A program made the position numbers and the translations under genes. The notes below the pieces were generated by a model. It was given only the letters and a program-made list of their open reading frames with translations, ran no database searches and was not told the origin of the DNA. A stretch of DNA of 50,020 bases from Rhodoligotrophos defluvii (GTDB lineage: Bacteria > Pseudomonadota > Alphaproteobacteria > Rhizobiales > Im1), in the NCBI RefSeq assembly GCF_005281615.1, contig NZ_SZZM01000010.1, positions 1-50,020 on the forward strand, written 5' to 3'. This document shows positions 9,328 through 17,877 of the stretch, piece after piece. Each line of letters starts with the position of its first letter. Within the stretch, counting starts at the first letter, position 1.

Positions 9328-11646
9328 ATGCGCTATCGGTTTGTAATTGCCGCCTGTCTGGCTCTGCTCTTGACCGCTTTGGGACCGATCGCGGGGATCG
9401 GTTTCACGGCCGGCGAGGCGCACGCGCAGACAGTGTCGCGTATCGCTGTCGAGGGGAATCAGCGTATCGACCCCGAGACCGTCACCGCCTACATGCAAAT
9501 CGGACCGGGCGACCCGTTCGATGCCGAGCGCATCGACCAATCGCTGAAGGCTCTGTTCCAGACAGGCCTGTTCTCGGACGTCCAGATCTTCCGCCGCGGC
9601 AACGTGCTCGTGGTGCATGTGGAGGAGAACCCGCTGATCAACCAGATCAGCTTCGAGGGCAACAGCGAGATCACCGACGAGAATCTCGGCAAGGAGGTCG
9701 AGCTCAAGCCGCGCATGGTCTTTACCCGCGCCCGGGTGCAGAGCGACGTGCAGAGGCTGCAGGCTCTCTACAGGCGGTCCGGCCTGTTTGCGGCCCGGAT
9801 CGAGCCGAAGGTGATCCGTCTGCCGCAGAACCGGGTCAACCTGGTGTTCGAGATCACCGAGGGCGCCACAACCCGCATCCAGCGCATTACCTTCATCGGC
9901 AACGAGGCGTTCGATTCGGGCCAGCTGCGCGATGTGATCACCACCGAGGAATCGCGCTGGTGGAAGTTCCTGTCCACGTCCGACAACTACGATCCGGATC
10001 GGCTGGCCTATGACCGGGAGCTGCTCCGGCGGTTCTACCTGAACCACGGCTATGCGGATTTCCAGGTGCTGTCGGCCACGGCCGAGCTCGCGCCGGACGG
10101 GGAGAATTTCTACATCACCTTCACGGTCTATGAAGGACCGCAGTACAACTTCGGCCCGGTCGCCGTCGACCCCGGCAGCACCAATCTCAGCCCCGAGGAG
10201 CTGATGGAGCGGGTCCGGACGCGCAGCGGCGACGTCTATAGCGCGGAGCTGGTCGACTCCACGGTCGAACGCCTGACGGTCGAGGCCGGCACCTCCGGCT
10301 ATGCCTTCGCGAAGGTGCGGCCGCGCATCGAACGCGACGAGCAGACGCGGACCATAGGGCTGACCTATACGCTCGAGGAAGGGCCGCGGGTCTATATCGA
10401 GCGCATCGACATCGTCGGCAACACGCGCACCCAGGACAACGTCATCCGGCGGGAGATCCGGCTGGTCGAGGGCGATGCCTATAACCGGGTGCTGGTGGAC
10501 CGGGCCCGGCGCCGCATCACCGCGCTGGATTTCTTCAGCAAGGTCGACATCATCGAGCAGCCGGGCAGCGCGCCCGACCGCGTGGTGCTGATCGTGCAGG
10601 TTGAGGAGAAGTCGACCGGTACCCTCAACTTCGCGGCCGGTTACTCGACCTCGGAGGCGGTGGTCGGATCGGTGAGCGTCACCGAGCGCAACCTGCTGGG
10701 CAAGGGGCAGTTCGTCCGACTGGCGACATCGCTGAGCTTCAAGCGCCAGGAGGTCGACTTCAGCTTCACCGAGCCGTATTTCCTCGGGCGCAACCTGTCG
10801 GCGGGCATCGACGCCTATGCGACGCGCACGGATCAGCAGGACGAGTCGTCCTTCGACGTGCGCCAGCTGGGTGGCGGGTTCCGCTTCGGCTTCCCGCTAT
10901 CGGAAAACGGCCGCATAACGACGCGGTACAACTTCACCAACCGGCGCATCTGGAACGTTCCGGAAAACGCCTCGCAAGCCATTCTGCAATCCAAGGGCAC
11001 CACGAATATCTCGCTGGTCGGGGCCACCTACGTCTATGACATGCTGGACAACCCGCTGAACCCGACCTCGGGCTACCGGTTCCAGCTGTCGACCGACGTG
11101 GCGGGCCTCGGCGGCGATGCCCAGTGGGCGAGGGCGGAACTCGCCGGCTATTACTTCTATCCCATCTGGGACGGCGTCGTGTTCATGGCGCGCGGCACGG
11201 CCGGCCATATGGAGCCGCTCGGCAAGGAGATCCAGCCGATCGACCGCTTCTTCAAGGGCGGCAACTCGTTCCGCGGCTTCGAGCGCGCCGGTATCGGCCC
11301 GCGCGACATCTCGACCTCGCGGGACGATGCGCTGGGCGGCTATACCTACGGCATCGGCACGCTGGAAGTGACGTTCCCGCTCGGTCTGCCCGAGGAGTTC
11401 GGAATTCGGGGCGCGGTGTTCACCGACTTCGGCACGCTGTTCAACGCACCCGACAACTTCAAGTGCTCGAACGACTACACGAAGTGCTTGGTGGGCGACA
11501 AAGCCGAGTTCCGGGCGTCCGCGGGTGCCAGCGTGATCTGGCAGTCGCCGTTCGGTCCGCTGCGCTTCGACTTCGCGGAAGCCCTGCTGAAGGAGAAGTA
11601 TGACAAGACCGAGTGGTTCCGCTTCAGCGTCGGCACGCAGTTCTAA
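9328..11646 (+). CDS. bamA: Outer membrane assembly factor BamA
   Basis: Inserts beta-barrel proteins into the outer membrane. The 772-residue protein has a signal peptide (about residues 1-34, probable cleavage after GEAHA), a periplasmic part with repeated POTRA-like units (for example VSRIAVEGNQRID, ISFEGNSEITDE, IQRITFIGNEAFD, IERIDIVGNTRTQDN) and a C-terminal barrel from about residue 420. It ends in Phe (FSVGTQF), the usual barrel signal. Its presence shows a genuine outer membrane, which matters because lpxD, normally next, is absent. Confidence 0.97.
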   Translation: MRYRFVIAACLALLLTALGPIAGIGFTAGEAHAQTVSRIAVEGNQRIDPETVTAYMQIGPGDPFDAERIDQSLKALFQTGLFSDVQIFRRGNVLVVHVEENPLINQISFEGNSEITDENLGKEVELKPRMVFTRARVQSDVQRLQALYRRSGLFAARIEPKVIRLPQNRVNLVFEITEGATTRIQRITFIGNEAFDSGQLRDVITTEESRWWKFLSTSDNYDPDRLAYDRELLRRFYLNHGYADFQVLSATAELAPDGENFYITFTVYEGPQYNFGPVAVDPGSTNLSPEELMERVRTRSGDVYSAELVDSTVERLTVEAGTSGYAFAKVRPRIERDEQTRTIGLTYTLEEGPRVYIERIDIVGNTRTQDNVIRREIRLVEGDAYNRVLVDRARRRITALDFFSKVDIIEQPGSAPDRVVLIVQVEEKSTGTLNFAAGYSTSEAVVGSVSVTERNLLGKGQFVRLATSLSFKRQEVDFSFTEPYFLGRNLSAGIDAYATRTDQQDESSFDVRQLGGGFRFGFPLSENGRITTRYNFTNRRIWNVPENASQAILQSKGTTNISLVGATYVYDMLDNPLNPTSGYRFQLSTDVAGLGGDAQWARAELAGYYFYPIWDGVVFMARGTAGHMEPLGKEIQPIDRFFKGGNSFRGFERAGIGPRDISTSRDDALGGYTYGIGTLEVTFPLGLPEEFGIRGAVFTDFGTLFNAPDNFKCSNDYTKCLVGDKAEFRASAGASVIWQSPFGPLRFDFAEALLKEKYDKTEWFRFSVGTQF

Positions 11647-11717
11647 GCGCCGGACGACCGGCTCCGCCCATGGGCAGACTGGAAAGCCGTTGGTCTTTTC
11701 TGTTCATTCCTCTAAAC

Positions 11718-11747
11718 AGGCCGGCAAAATATGCCGGCCTTTCCTTT
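11718..11747 (+). terminator. Intrinsic terminator after bamA
   Basis: AGGCCGGC (11718-11725) and GCCGGCCT (11733-11740) form an eight-base GC-rich stem with a seven-base loop, followed by TTCCTTT. It should end the rseP-bamA transcript and make fabZ a separate unit. Confidence 0.75.
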
Positions 11748-11816
11748 GCGCGAGGATACTGGCGGCTTGGCGTTCGCCTGGCCTGTAGACAAGTCTGATG
11801 GGGTTGCTGGACCAGC

Positions 11817-12290
11817 ATGGTGACCGACGTCTCTAAGCCGGGACTGGACGCGGCCGATATCAACCGCGTGCTGCAGTTGCTGCCTCACCGATACCCATTC
11901 CTGATGATCGACCGTATCGTCGACATGGACGGGGATCTGTCGGGGATCGGCATCAAGAACGTGACCATCAACGAGCCGTATTTCGCCGGCCACTTCCCGG
12001 GCGCGCCGGTGATGCCCGGGGTCCTGCTGATCGAAGCCATGGCACAGACCGCAGGCGGGCTGGTGGTGGCCAGCCGCGGCGAGGAGGGGCAGGGAAAGCT
12101 CGTCTATTTCATGACCATCGACAAGGCGCGATTTCGCAGGCCCGTGGTGCCGGGTGACACGGTGAAGATCCACGTGCAGCTGCTGCGCAAGCGCGCCAAT
12201 GTGTGGAAGTACAGGGGAGAGGCCCGGGTCGACGGGCGGCTTGCGGCGGAAGCGGAGATCAGCGCCATGCTGACCGAAGCCAAGCTTTAG
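11817..12290 (+). CDS. fabZ: 3-hydroxyacyl-ACP dehydratase FabZ
   Basis: Dehydrates 3-hydroxyacyl-ACP in type II fatty acid synthesis. The 157-residue hotdog-fold protein contains [14 protein letters not shown] near residue 21 and the catalytic block [20 protein letters not shown] (His near residue 60, Glu near 74). The annotated ATG is 1817 after the window's 10-kb mark, within 76 bases of the bamA terminator. In most alphaproteobacteria fabZ lies between lpxD and lpxA; here it has neither neighbour, which leaves it as the only acyl-chain gene of that cluster. Confidence 0.96.
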   Translation: MVTDVSKPGLDAADINRVLQLLPHRYPFLMIDRIVDMDGDLSGIGIKNVTINEPYFAGHFPGAPVMPGVLLIEAMAQTAGGLVVASRGEEGQGKLVYFMTIDKARFRRPVVPGDTVKIHVQLLRKRANVWKYRGEARVDGRLAAEAEISAMLTEAKL

Positions 12291-12699
12291 ATCAATCGCG
12301 GCCAATTTGCACCACAGCTAGGCTCTAGGCCGGTGATGACGAAGGCAGGGCGGTTGAGCGAGACCGTCTTGCCCCGGCTTGACCGGGGCATCCAGGGCCA
12401 CGCGGCATAGGCGTTCCGCTTGACCCCTGGATTGCCGCGTCAAGCGCGGCAGTGACGAGAGGAGCCGGTGTTCCTCCCCCGCCCCGTCATGCCGGCCGCG
12501 CCGAGGCGCCGAGCCGGCATCCAGGGCCACACGGCACGAACTCCCTTGCGGCCCCTGGATTGCCGCGTCAAGCGCGGCAATGACGAGAGGGGGCGTATGG
12601 AGCTCATCGTCATGCCGGCCGCGCTGAGGCGCCGAGCCGGGCATCTAGGGCCACACGGCACGAACTCCCAAAGCCGCCCAACACCCTCAACTCGAGACC
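12291..12699. repeat. Cluster of REP-like palindromic repeats between fabZ and the cyd operon
   Basis: This gene-free junction between converging genes is built from at least three kinds of short inverted repeat. CCCCGGCTTGACCGGGGC lies at about 12371. TTGCCGCGTCAAGCGCGGCA-type palindromes occur at about 12432-12452 and 12560-12580. A 60-base unit beginning CGTCATGCCGGCCGCG and ending CGGCACGAACTCCC occurs at 12485-12545 and 12608-12669. All carry CCAGGG or CCTGG next to the palindrome. The 60-base unit recurs in opposite orientation near 24440 and 24563. Confidence 0.85.
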
Positions 12700-12855
12700 T
12701 CAGCTCAGCCAGAGCTTGATGGCGAGCCCTACCAGGGCCGTCGTGGCGACACCGCCCAGCCATAGGGCCGCGAACCACAACCAGCGGCGCAATGTGGGCG
12801 AAAGCTGCTCGGGACGAGGCAGCCGCCGCCATCGCATGTCAATGGTATCCTTCAT
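12700..12855 (-). CDS. DUF2474-like small membrane subunit of the bd oxidase
   Basis: A 51-residue protein (MKDTIDMRWRRLPRPEQLSP...) with a basic N-terminal half and one membrane helix near the C terminus (about residues 23-48, rich in Leu, Ala and Val, ending KLWLS). Small single-helix proteins of this type (DUF2474) are commonly encoded after cydB-like genes in proteobacteria and are thought to play a CydX-like stabilising role. The start at 12855 overlaps the end of cydB by 17 bases; an alternative ATG at 12837, touching the cydB stop, gives 45 residues. Either arrangement suggests translational coupling. Confidence 0.7.
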   Translation of the reverse strand: MKDTIDMRWRRLPRPEQLSPTLRRWLWFAALWLGGVATTALVGLAIKLWLS

Positions 12856-13840
12856 GGCCGGTCTTGCCGCGGAAAACCCAATAGGCGTGGGCCGTATAGG
12901 CAAGGATGATCGGGATCAGGATGCCCGCGCCGACGAGCATGAAGATGAGGCTCTCGTCGGGCGCGGCAGCATCCCAGATCGTGACCACATTCGGCACCAC
13001 GTGCGGGAAGATGCTGATGCCCAGCCCGATCTGTCCGAGCCCAAAGAAGGCTATGGCGATCAGGAACGGCCAGATGTCGCGGCGGAACTTCAAGCTGAGG
13101 AAAAAGCCCACGGCGGCTATGGTGACCAGCAGGGGAACCTGCGCGGTGAACAGCACCTGCGGCCAGGAGAACCACCGCTCGTAATAGTCGCCGCTGAGGA
13201 AGGGGGTGGCCAAGCTGACCAGAGCCATGCAGATCAAGGTGCCGATGCCGAGGATCTTGGCAAGGCGGAAGCAATGGTCCTGCGTGGCGCCCTCGGTCTT
13301 CATGATGAGCCAGGTCGAGCCAAGGAGCGCGTAGCCGATGACCACGCTCACTCCGACCAGCAGGCTGAAGGGCGTGAGCCAGTCCCACCAGCCTCCGGCA
13401 TAGCTGCGGTTGGCGACGGTTATGCCCTGGAGAAGGGCGCCGAGCGTGATGCCCTGGGCCAGGGCGGCGACCACCGACCCCACCGTGAAGCCCACGTCCC
13501 AATAGGGGCGATGCCTGGGATCGCGCCAGCGGAACTCGAAGGCGACGCCACGAAACACCAGGGCGAGCAGCATGGCGATGATCGGCGCATAGAGCGCCGG
13601 CAGGATGATGGCATAGGCCAGGGGGAATGCCGCCATGAGGCCGCCGCCGCCCAGCACGAGCCAGGTCTCGTTGCCGTCCCATACGGGGGCCACGGAATTC
13701 ATGGCGCTGTCGCGCTCTTCTCCGGGCGCAAAGAAGGGAAACAGAATGCCGATGCCGAGGTCGAATCCGTCCATCACCACGTAGGCGAACACGGCGAAGG
13801 CCAGAATGCACGCCCAGACCGTCGGTAGATCGATTTCCAT
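12839..13840 (-). CDS. cydB: Cytochrome bd-type ubiquinol oxidase subunit II
   Basis: Membrane partner of CydA in the terminal quinol oxidase that reduces oxygen to water. The 333-residue protein has about eight or nine hydrophobic helices and the family N-terminal motif YVVMDGFDLGIGIL near residues 20-33; WDGNETWLV follows. It lies 12 bases after cydA, and the DUF2474-like gene overlaps its 3' end. No cydDC assembly transporter is seen in this window. Confidence 0.95.
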   Translation of the reverse strand: MEIDLPTVWACILAFAVFAYVVMDGFDLGIGILFPFFAPGEERDSAMNSVAPVWDGNETWLVLGGGGLMAAFPLAYAIILPALYAPIIAMLLALVFRGVAFEFRWRDPRHRPYWDVGFTVGSVVAALAQGITLGALLQGITVANRSYAGGWWDWLTPFSLLVGVSVVIGYALLGSTWLIMKTEGATQDHCFRLAKILGIGTLICMALVSLATPFLSGDYYERWFSWPQVLFTAQVPLLVTIAAVGFFLSLKFRRDIWPFLIAIAFFGLGQIGLGISIFPHVVPNVVTIWDAAAPDESLIFMLVGAGILIPIILAYTAHAYWVFRGKTGHEGYH

Positions 13841-13852
13841 TTCGAACCTCCT

Positions 13853-15292
13853 TCAGTGGCGGGTTGTGGCGCCGGCTTCCCCCAGGGTGCGCTGCGGATC
13901 GACGGAGGGCGCGGGTGTGATGCCGGCGGCGCGCACGGGCCCGCGCAGCTCCGTATCGGGGCTCGGTTCGCCCGGATAGGGCGCATGGCTCATGAGCTTC
14001 AGGATGTAGGCGGTTCCCACGCCGAACACGATGAAATAGACCACGATGAAGGTCAGGAGCGAGGTGCCCACAGCCGGAGCATCCAGGGGAGACACGGAGT
14101 CGGCGGTGCGCAGCAGGTTATAGACGGTATACGGCTGCCGGCCGACCTCGGTCGTAACCCACCCGGCAATGACCGCAACGAAGCCGGCGGGGCCCATGAG
14201 CAGGGCGTAGCGGTGCAACAGCCGCCAATCATAAAGCCTGTGGCGGAAACGGGCGATCACGCTGAACACCGCCAAGCCGAGCATCAGGACGCCGAGCCCG
14301 ACCATGATGCGAAAGCTCCAGAACACGATGGGGACGGGCGGCCATTCCGAGCGCGGCACCGTGTCGAGCCCGGCCAGCGGGGCGTCAAGCTCATGCTTGA
14401 GGATCAGCGAGGAGGCCTTGGGAATGCTGACTTCGTATCGTACTTCGCCGGTCTCCATATCCGGTAGGCCGAACAAAATCAGCGGAGCCCCGTCCTGGTA
14501 GCTTTTGAAATGACCTTCGATGGCCATGATCTTGACCGGCTGGTATTCGAGCGTGTTCAGCCCGTGCTGATCGCCGGCCAGGATCTGCAGAGGGGCCGCG
14601 ACCGTGATGAGGCCCGTGGCCATCGAGAACATGATGCGGGCGCCCTCGTTCCGGGCATCACGCAGAAGATGCCAGGCCGCCACGGCCCCGACCACCAGGG
14701 CGGTGGTGAGATAGGCGGCGAGCACCGTGTGCACGAGACGGTACGGGAAGGACGGGTTGAAGATGACCTGCCACCAATCCGCGGGCACGAACTGGCCGAC
14801 ATCATTGGCCGCATGACCGCTGGGCGTGTGCATCCAGCTGTTGGCCGAGAGAATCCAGAAGGCGGAAAGCAGGGTGCCAAACGCCACCGCCAAAGTGGCC
14901 AGGAAGTGGAGCTTCGGGCCGACCCGGTTCATGCCGAACAGCATGACGCCGAGGAAGCCCGCTTCCAGGAAGAAGGCCGTCATCACCTCGTAGGCCATGA
15001 GCGGCCCGATGACCGGGCCGACCTTGTCGGAAAACACCGACCAGTTGGTGCCGAACTGGTAGGACATGACGATGCCCGACACCACGCCCATGCCGAAGGC
15101 CAGGGCGAAGATCTTGACCCAGTACTTGTACAGGTTGAGGTAGGTCTCGCGTCCGGTCTTCAGCCACAAGCCTTCCAGCACTGCCAAATAGCTGGCCAGC
15201 CCTATGGAGAATGATGGGAAGATGAAATGAAAGGAGACGGTGAAGGCGAACTGCATTCGGGCGAGCGTGAGCGCATCGAAATGCTCAAACAT
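13853..15292 (-). CDS. cydA: Cytochrome bd-type ubiquinol oxidase subunit I, probable cyanide-insensitive (CioA) type
   Basis: Haem-bearing subunit of the quinol oxidase in the inner membrane. The N-terminal MFEHFDALTLARMQFAFTVS with conserved His at FTVSFHFIFP, and the quinol-site motif YQPVKIMAIEGHF, are typical. The loop that follows (DMETGEVRYEVSIPKASS to the next helix at about VPIVFWSFRIMVG) is short, unlike the long Q-loop of E. coli CydA, and matches the CioA subtype. I start at 15292 because GGAGG at 15298-15302 lies five bases upstream; ATGs at 15295, 15304 and 15322 are in frame but poorly placed or unconserved. Confidence 0.93.
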   Translation of the reverse strand: MFEHFDALTLARMQFAFTVSFHFIFPSFSIGLASYLAVLEGLWLKTGRETYLNLYKYWVKIFALAFGMGVVSGIVMSYQFGTNWSVFSDKVGPVIGPLMAYEVMTAFFLEAGFLGVMLFGMNRVGPKLHFLATLAVAFGTLLSAFWILSANSWMHTPSGHAANDVGQFVPADWWQVIFNPSFPYRLVHTVLAAYLTTALVVGAVAAWHLLRDARNEGARIMFSMATGLITVAAPLQILAGDQHGLNTLEYQPVKIMAIEGHFKSYQDGAPLILFGLPDMETGEVRYEVSIPKASSLILKHELDAPLAGLDTVPRSEWPPVPIVFWSFRIMVGLGVLMLGLAVFSVIARFRHRLYDWRLLHRYALLMGPAGFVAVIAGWVTTEVGRQPYTVYNLLRTADSVSPLDAPAVGTSLLTFIVVYFIVFGVGTAYILKLMSHAPYPGEPSPDTELRGPVRAAGITPAPSVDPQRTLGEAGATTRH

Positions 15293-15593
15293 CATCTCCT
15301 CCATAAACTCGCGAGCCGGCAATGACGATGGTGATCGGAAGGCGCGCGAGACGAGCCGTCGATGAAGGCATGGGCCGGCTCGGCCCGCCGCGAACCTCGT
15401 CGCGGGGGTTGGCCGGGCGCACCCCGTTCTGTTCGCATTGTGTGGCCACCGTCCCGCTCTGATCCGGTGAATCGCCTGATTGCGATTCGTAGTCTAATGC
15501 GCATCGCAGAAAGGGCACGCGTGATCTCGCGGTCGCAGCGACGAAATATCCGGGGCGAGGCGATCGGGCGATGGGCGATCTGATCCGGGCGGC
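15293..15593. other. Upstream region of the cyd operon
   Basis: About 300 bases without a supported gene separate cydA from the 3' end of the ClpP-like gene, both on the minus strand. It should hold the cydAB promoter, but I could not identify convincing -35/-10 boxes or a symmetrical FNR-type site by eye. Confidence 0.4.
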
Positions 15594-16454
15594 TTACAAG
15601 TTCCGCGGTGGCTGCTTGGCCGGTGCCGCCGTGGCTTGGGCAGGTGCCATGGTGGAGCCGGTGGCCAAGTTGAGGCGGATGAGCTCTTCCGGCGTGAAGT
15701 AGAAGATCTGCTGCGGCGGCGTCTCCATGGCATGGATCCAGACCTGTGGGTCCACACCCATGTCGACTAGATGGCGCTGGCAGCGGGCCGAGACCTGCTG
15801 TGCGCGCGCGAAACCGCCTTCGGCCGGCAAGGCGAACGGAGACGCGCTTGCCGGCGCAATGGCGTAGACCTGATGCACGCCGACGGACGCGCCGCTCTCC
15901 ACTATCCGCTCGACCCCGCCGGCGAGCACCAGCGGGCAGGACGAGGCACACAGCCCCTTTGCCTCGACGAGCGTCGCAAGCTTGCGTGCGCGGATCAGCT
16001 CGGCCATGGCCAAAGCATCCTCCACCGATCCGCCGGGGGAGTTCAGAACCACGGCCTTTACGTAGTCGCCACGCTTCTCGATCTCGGCCTGGAACCGTTC
16101 GGCCGTGCCCGGCGTGATGGTGCCGATGGCCTCGAGCCGGCCGTCGGCAACCAATTCGATGGTCATTGGCTTCTGGAGCTCGGCGGCCGGCGTGCGGCGG
16201 TCGCCCGGCTGCACGATCTCCGGCCGGATCGAGGGCAGGAAGGGCTGCACATCGGGGTATGCGGCGGGCGAGAGCGTCTGGACAGCCGGCGGCGGCTGCG
16301 ACTTCATGCGTTCGGCGAGATCGTACCCAAGCACGCCCGTGGCCAGCGCGACCAGCGTGAAGAAGACGCTGCGCAGTATGGTTTCGTCACGCGCTTCCCC
16401 GGGCGCGCGACGCCAAAGGGTCGATCGCCGCGATGATGGATCGGCGCTGCTCAT
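15594..16454 (-). CDS. Membrane-anchored ClpP/SppA-like serine protease homologue (COG3904-like)
   Basis: A 286-residue protein with one N-terminal membrane helix at about residues 27-45 and a predicted periplasmic ClpP-fold domain. Residues 135-145 read VVLNSPGGSVE, the glycine-rich oxyanion strand of the ClpP/SppA superfamily. CASSCP at 169-174 supplies a candidate nucleophile Ser, and VGVHQ has His at 194 where the catalytic His is expected. A Pro-rich linker follows the helix and an Ala/Pro tail ends the chain. It resembles predicted periplasmic COG3904 proteins, whose substrates are unknown. The start overlaps the stop of the upstream membrane-protein gene by four bases (ATGA), so the two are translationally coupled and probably work together. 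Confidence 0.75.
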   Translation of the reverse strand: MSSADPSSRRSTLWRRAPGEARDETILRSVFFTLVALATGVLGYDLAERMKSQPPPAVQTLSPAAYPDVQPFLPSIRPEIVQPGDRRTPAAELQKPMTIELVADGRLEAIGTITPGTAERFQAEIEKRGDYVKAVVLNSPGGSVEDALAMAELIRARKLATLVEAKGLCASSCPLVLAGGVERIVESGASVGVHQVYAIAPASASPFALPAEGGFARAQQVSARCQRHLVDMGVDPQVWIHAMETPPQQIFYFTPEELIRLNLATGSTMAPAQATAAPAKQPPRNL

Positions 16455-17734
16455 TCCTTCTTCACGCCGCGAGCAGTGGTGAGAGGCGTGACGGTCGATT
16501 CGGCGGGGCCGCCCAGCAGCTGTCGCTCCTCCGCCTCTCGATGCACGCTCCCCGCATTCGCCAGCCGCTCGCCATCTACCTCGCGCAGCAGGCGCATGGC
16601 CGCAATGAGATCGGCGGCGGTCATGGACTCGGCGGTGGTTGGTTCGGCCTCGCGCCGGATTGCCGCGTGAACGATGCAGAGGATGAGCACGAGCACGGCG
16701 GGAAGCAGATCGATCGAAATGGCGCCGGCCCAGCTGGGCAGAAAATCGCCGGCATAACGCAGCACCGCTTCCGCGGTGGACAGGGGCTGGAACCGGGATG
16801 GCTCGACCGGACCATTGCCGATGATGGCCTCGGCCGCCTTGGAGAGGGCATTTGCCTGGGCGGCGACCGCCTTCTCCACATTGTCGACCACCTGGCTCTG
16901 GCGGCCGGCGAGATCCGCCGTGCGGCCGTCCGGGGCCGGTGGAATGAAGCCGGCGGCCAGGTCGTCGGCGGCCCGTTTCACGGCGGGCGCCATGGAGGTC
17001 TGTTCCATGGAGGCGATCGTGCCGATCAACTTCAGCGCTTCGGCCCCGAAGGCGTCGCTGCGGGCCTTGATGTCGCCTTGCCGGGAGACGAACTCGCGCA
17101 TGCGCGCGATCTGCCTGCTGCCTTCCGCATAGAGCTGATGGGCGCGATCGGCGCTATCGGCGACTTGGCGGCCAAGCTCATCGAGCTGGCCCGACATCTG
17201 GGTGAGCAGCTGCACCACGGTGCCGGAACCGCCGGTGCCGGTGAGGGCGCCGTTGCGCTCGGCGTCGGCCAGGCGCGCAAAGCGGGTGGAGGCGAGCTGA
17301 ATGTCGGGCAGCAGGCTCTGGGCGCCCAGCGCCCGGTTATGAGCGGCGTCGAGATCGCGCGTGTAGGCCTGCAGGGTCATGGCAAGATGCTGCTCGATGG
17401 CGGCGGAACCCGCCAGGGCCGCCGCGTTCAGCCAGGATGACATGGCCACGATCATCAGCGAGCCGAGCGCCATGGCGGCGGCGAGCCACAAGCGGCTGGT
17501 CACGTCCCTTACATGCGGCAGGAAGCGCATGAGAAACGACCAGAAGGCATAGATCGCAACCGAAACGGCGGCCGAGTAGATGACGGCTGCAAAAAAGGTG
17601 AGCACGGCCGAGCCGTCGAGCAGATCGCGGACGCCGAGATAGGTGTAGACGCCGGACGCCAAGGCGAGGACGGCCAGCGTGATTCGCATGGTGAGATCGA
17701 TCGCGGTGACGCCGTTCCGGAGTGCCGAAGTCAT
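16451..17734 (-). CDS. Uncharacterised membrane protein with long coiled-coil region
   Basis: I do not recognise the 427-residue product. It has three N-terminal hydrophobic helices (about 15-33, 45-68 and 82-102), a long helical middle (about 110-330) rich in Ala, Gln, Glu and Arg that looks coiled-coil, and a final helix near 343-362 (IDLLPAVLVLILCIVHAAIRR) followed by a charged tail. The layout recalls integral membrane scaffolds or receptor-like proteins with an extracytoplasmic helical bundle, but no catalytic or signalling domain is visible. The four-base overlap with the downstream ClpP-like gene suggests a substrate, partner or adaptor for that protein; this is inference from context only. 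Confidence 0.7.
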   Translation of the reverse strand: MTSALRNGVTAIDLTMRITLAVLALASGVYTYLGVRDLLDGSAVLTFFAAVIYSAAVSVAIYAFWSFLMRFLPHVRDVTSRLWLAAAMALGSLMIVAMSSWLNAAALAGSAAIEQHLAMTLQAYTRDLDAAHNRALGAQSLLPDIQLASTRFARLADAERNGALTGTGGSGTVVQLLTQMSGQLDELGRQVADSADRAHQLYAEGSRQIARMREFVSRQGDIKARSDAFGAEALKLIGTIASMEQTSMAPAVKRAADDLAAGFIPPAPDGRTADLAGRQSQVVDNVEKAVAAQANALSKAAEAIIGNGPVEPSRFQPLSTAEAVLRYAGDFLPSWAGAISIDLLPAVLVLILCIVHAAIRREAEPTTAESMTAADLIAAMRLLREVDGERLANAGSVHREAEERQLLGGPAESTVTPLTTARGVKKE

Positions 17735-17811
17735 TCAGGAATGTTCCGCCGAAGAATTTCCGATAATTGTCTTAATCTATGAGACGGTATTGTGGCGACG
17801 GTTCGTTAACG

Positions 17812-17834
17812 AAAAAGGCGGGCCGGAGCCCGCC
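17812..17834 (-). terminator. Intrinsic terminator for the 17878-18507 gene
   Basis: Read on the minus strand, GGCGGGC-TCCG-GCCCGCC forms a perfect seven-base stem with a four-base loop and is followed by TTTTT (plus strand A-run 17812-17816). It ends transcription just after the secreted-protein gene and insulates the 17734 gene. Confidence 0.85.
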
Positions 17835-17877
17835 TCGATACTTCAGGAATTCGTGAAGAGGTGTGCCCGCCCGGGCA

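Noticed and set aside
12291-12699. CRISPR array
   Set aside because: Repeats are few, imperfect, palindromic and unevenly spaced, there are no unique spacers of constant length, and no cas genes are in the window.
12716-13828. 370-codon plus-strand frame over cydB
   Set aside because: Antisense to a clear cydB; amino-acid composition typical of shadow frames.
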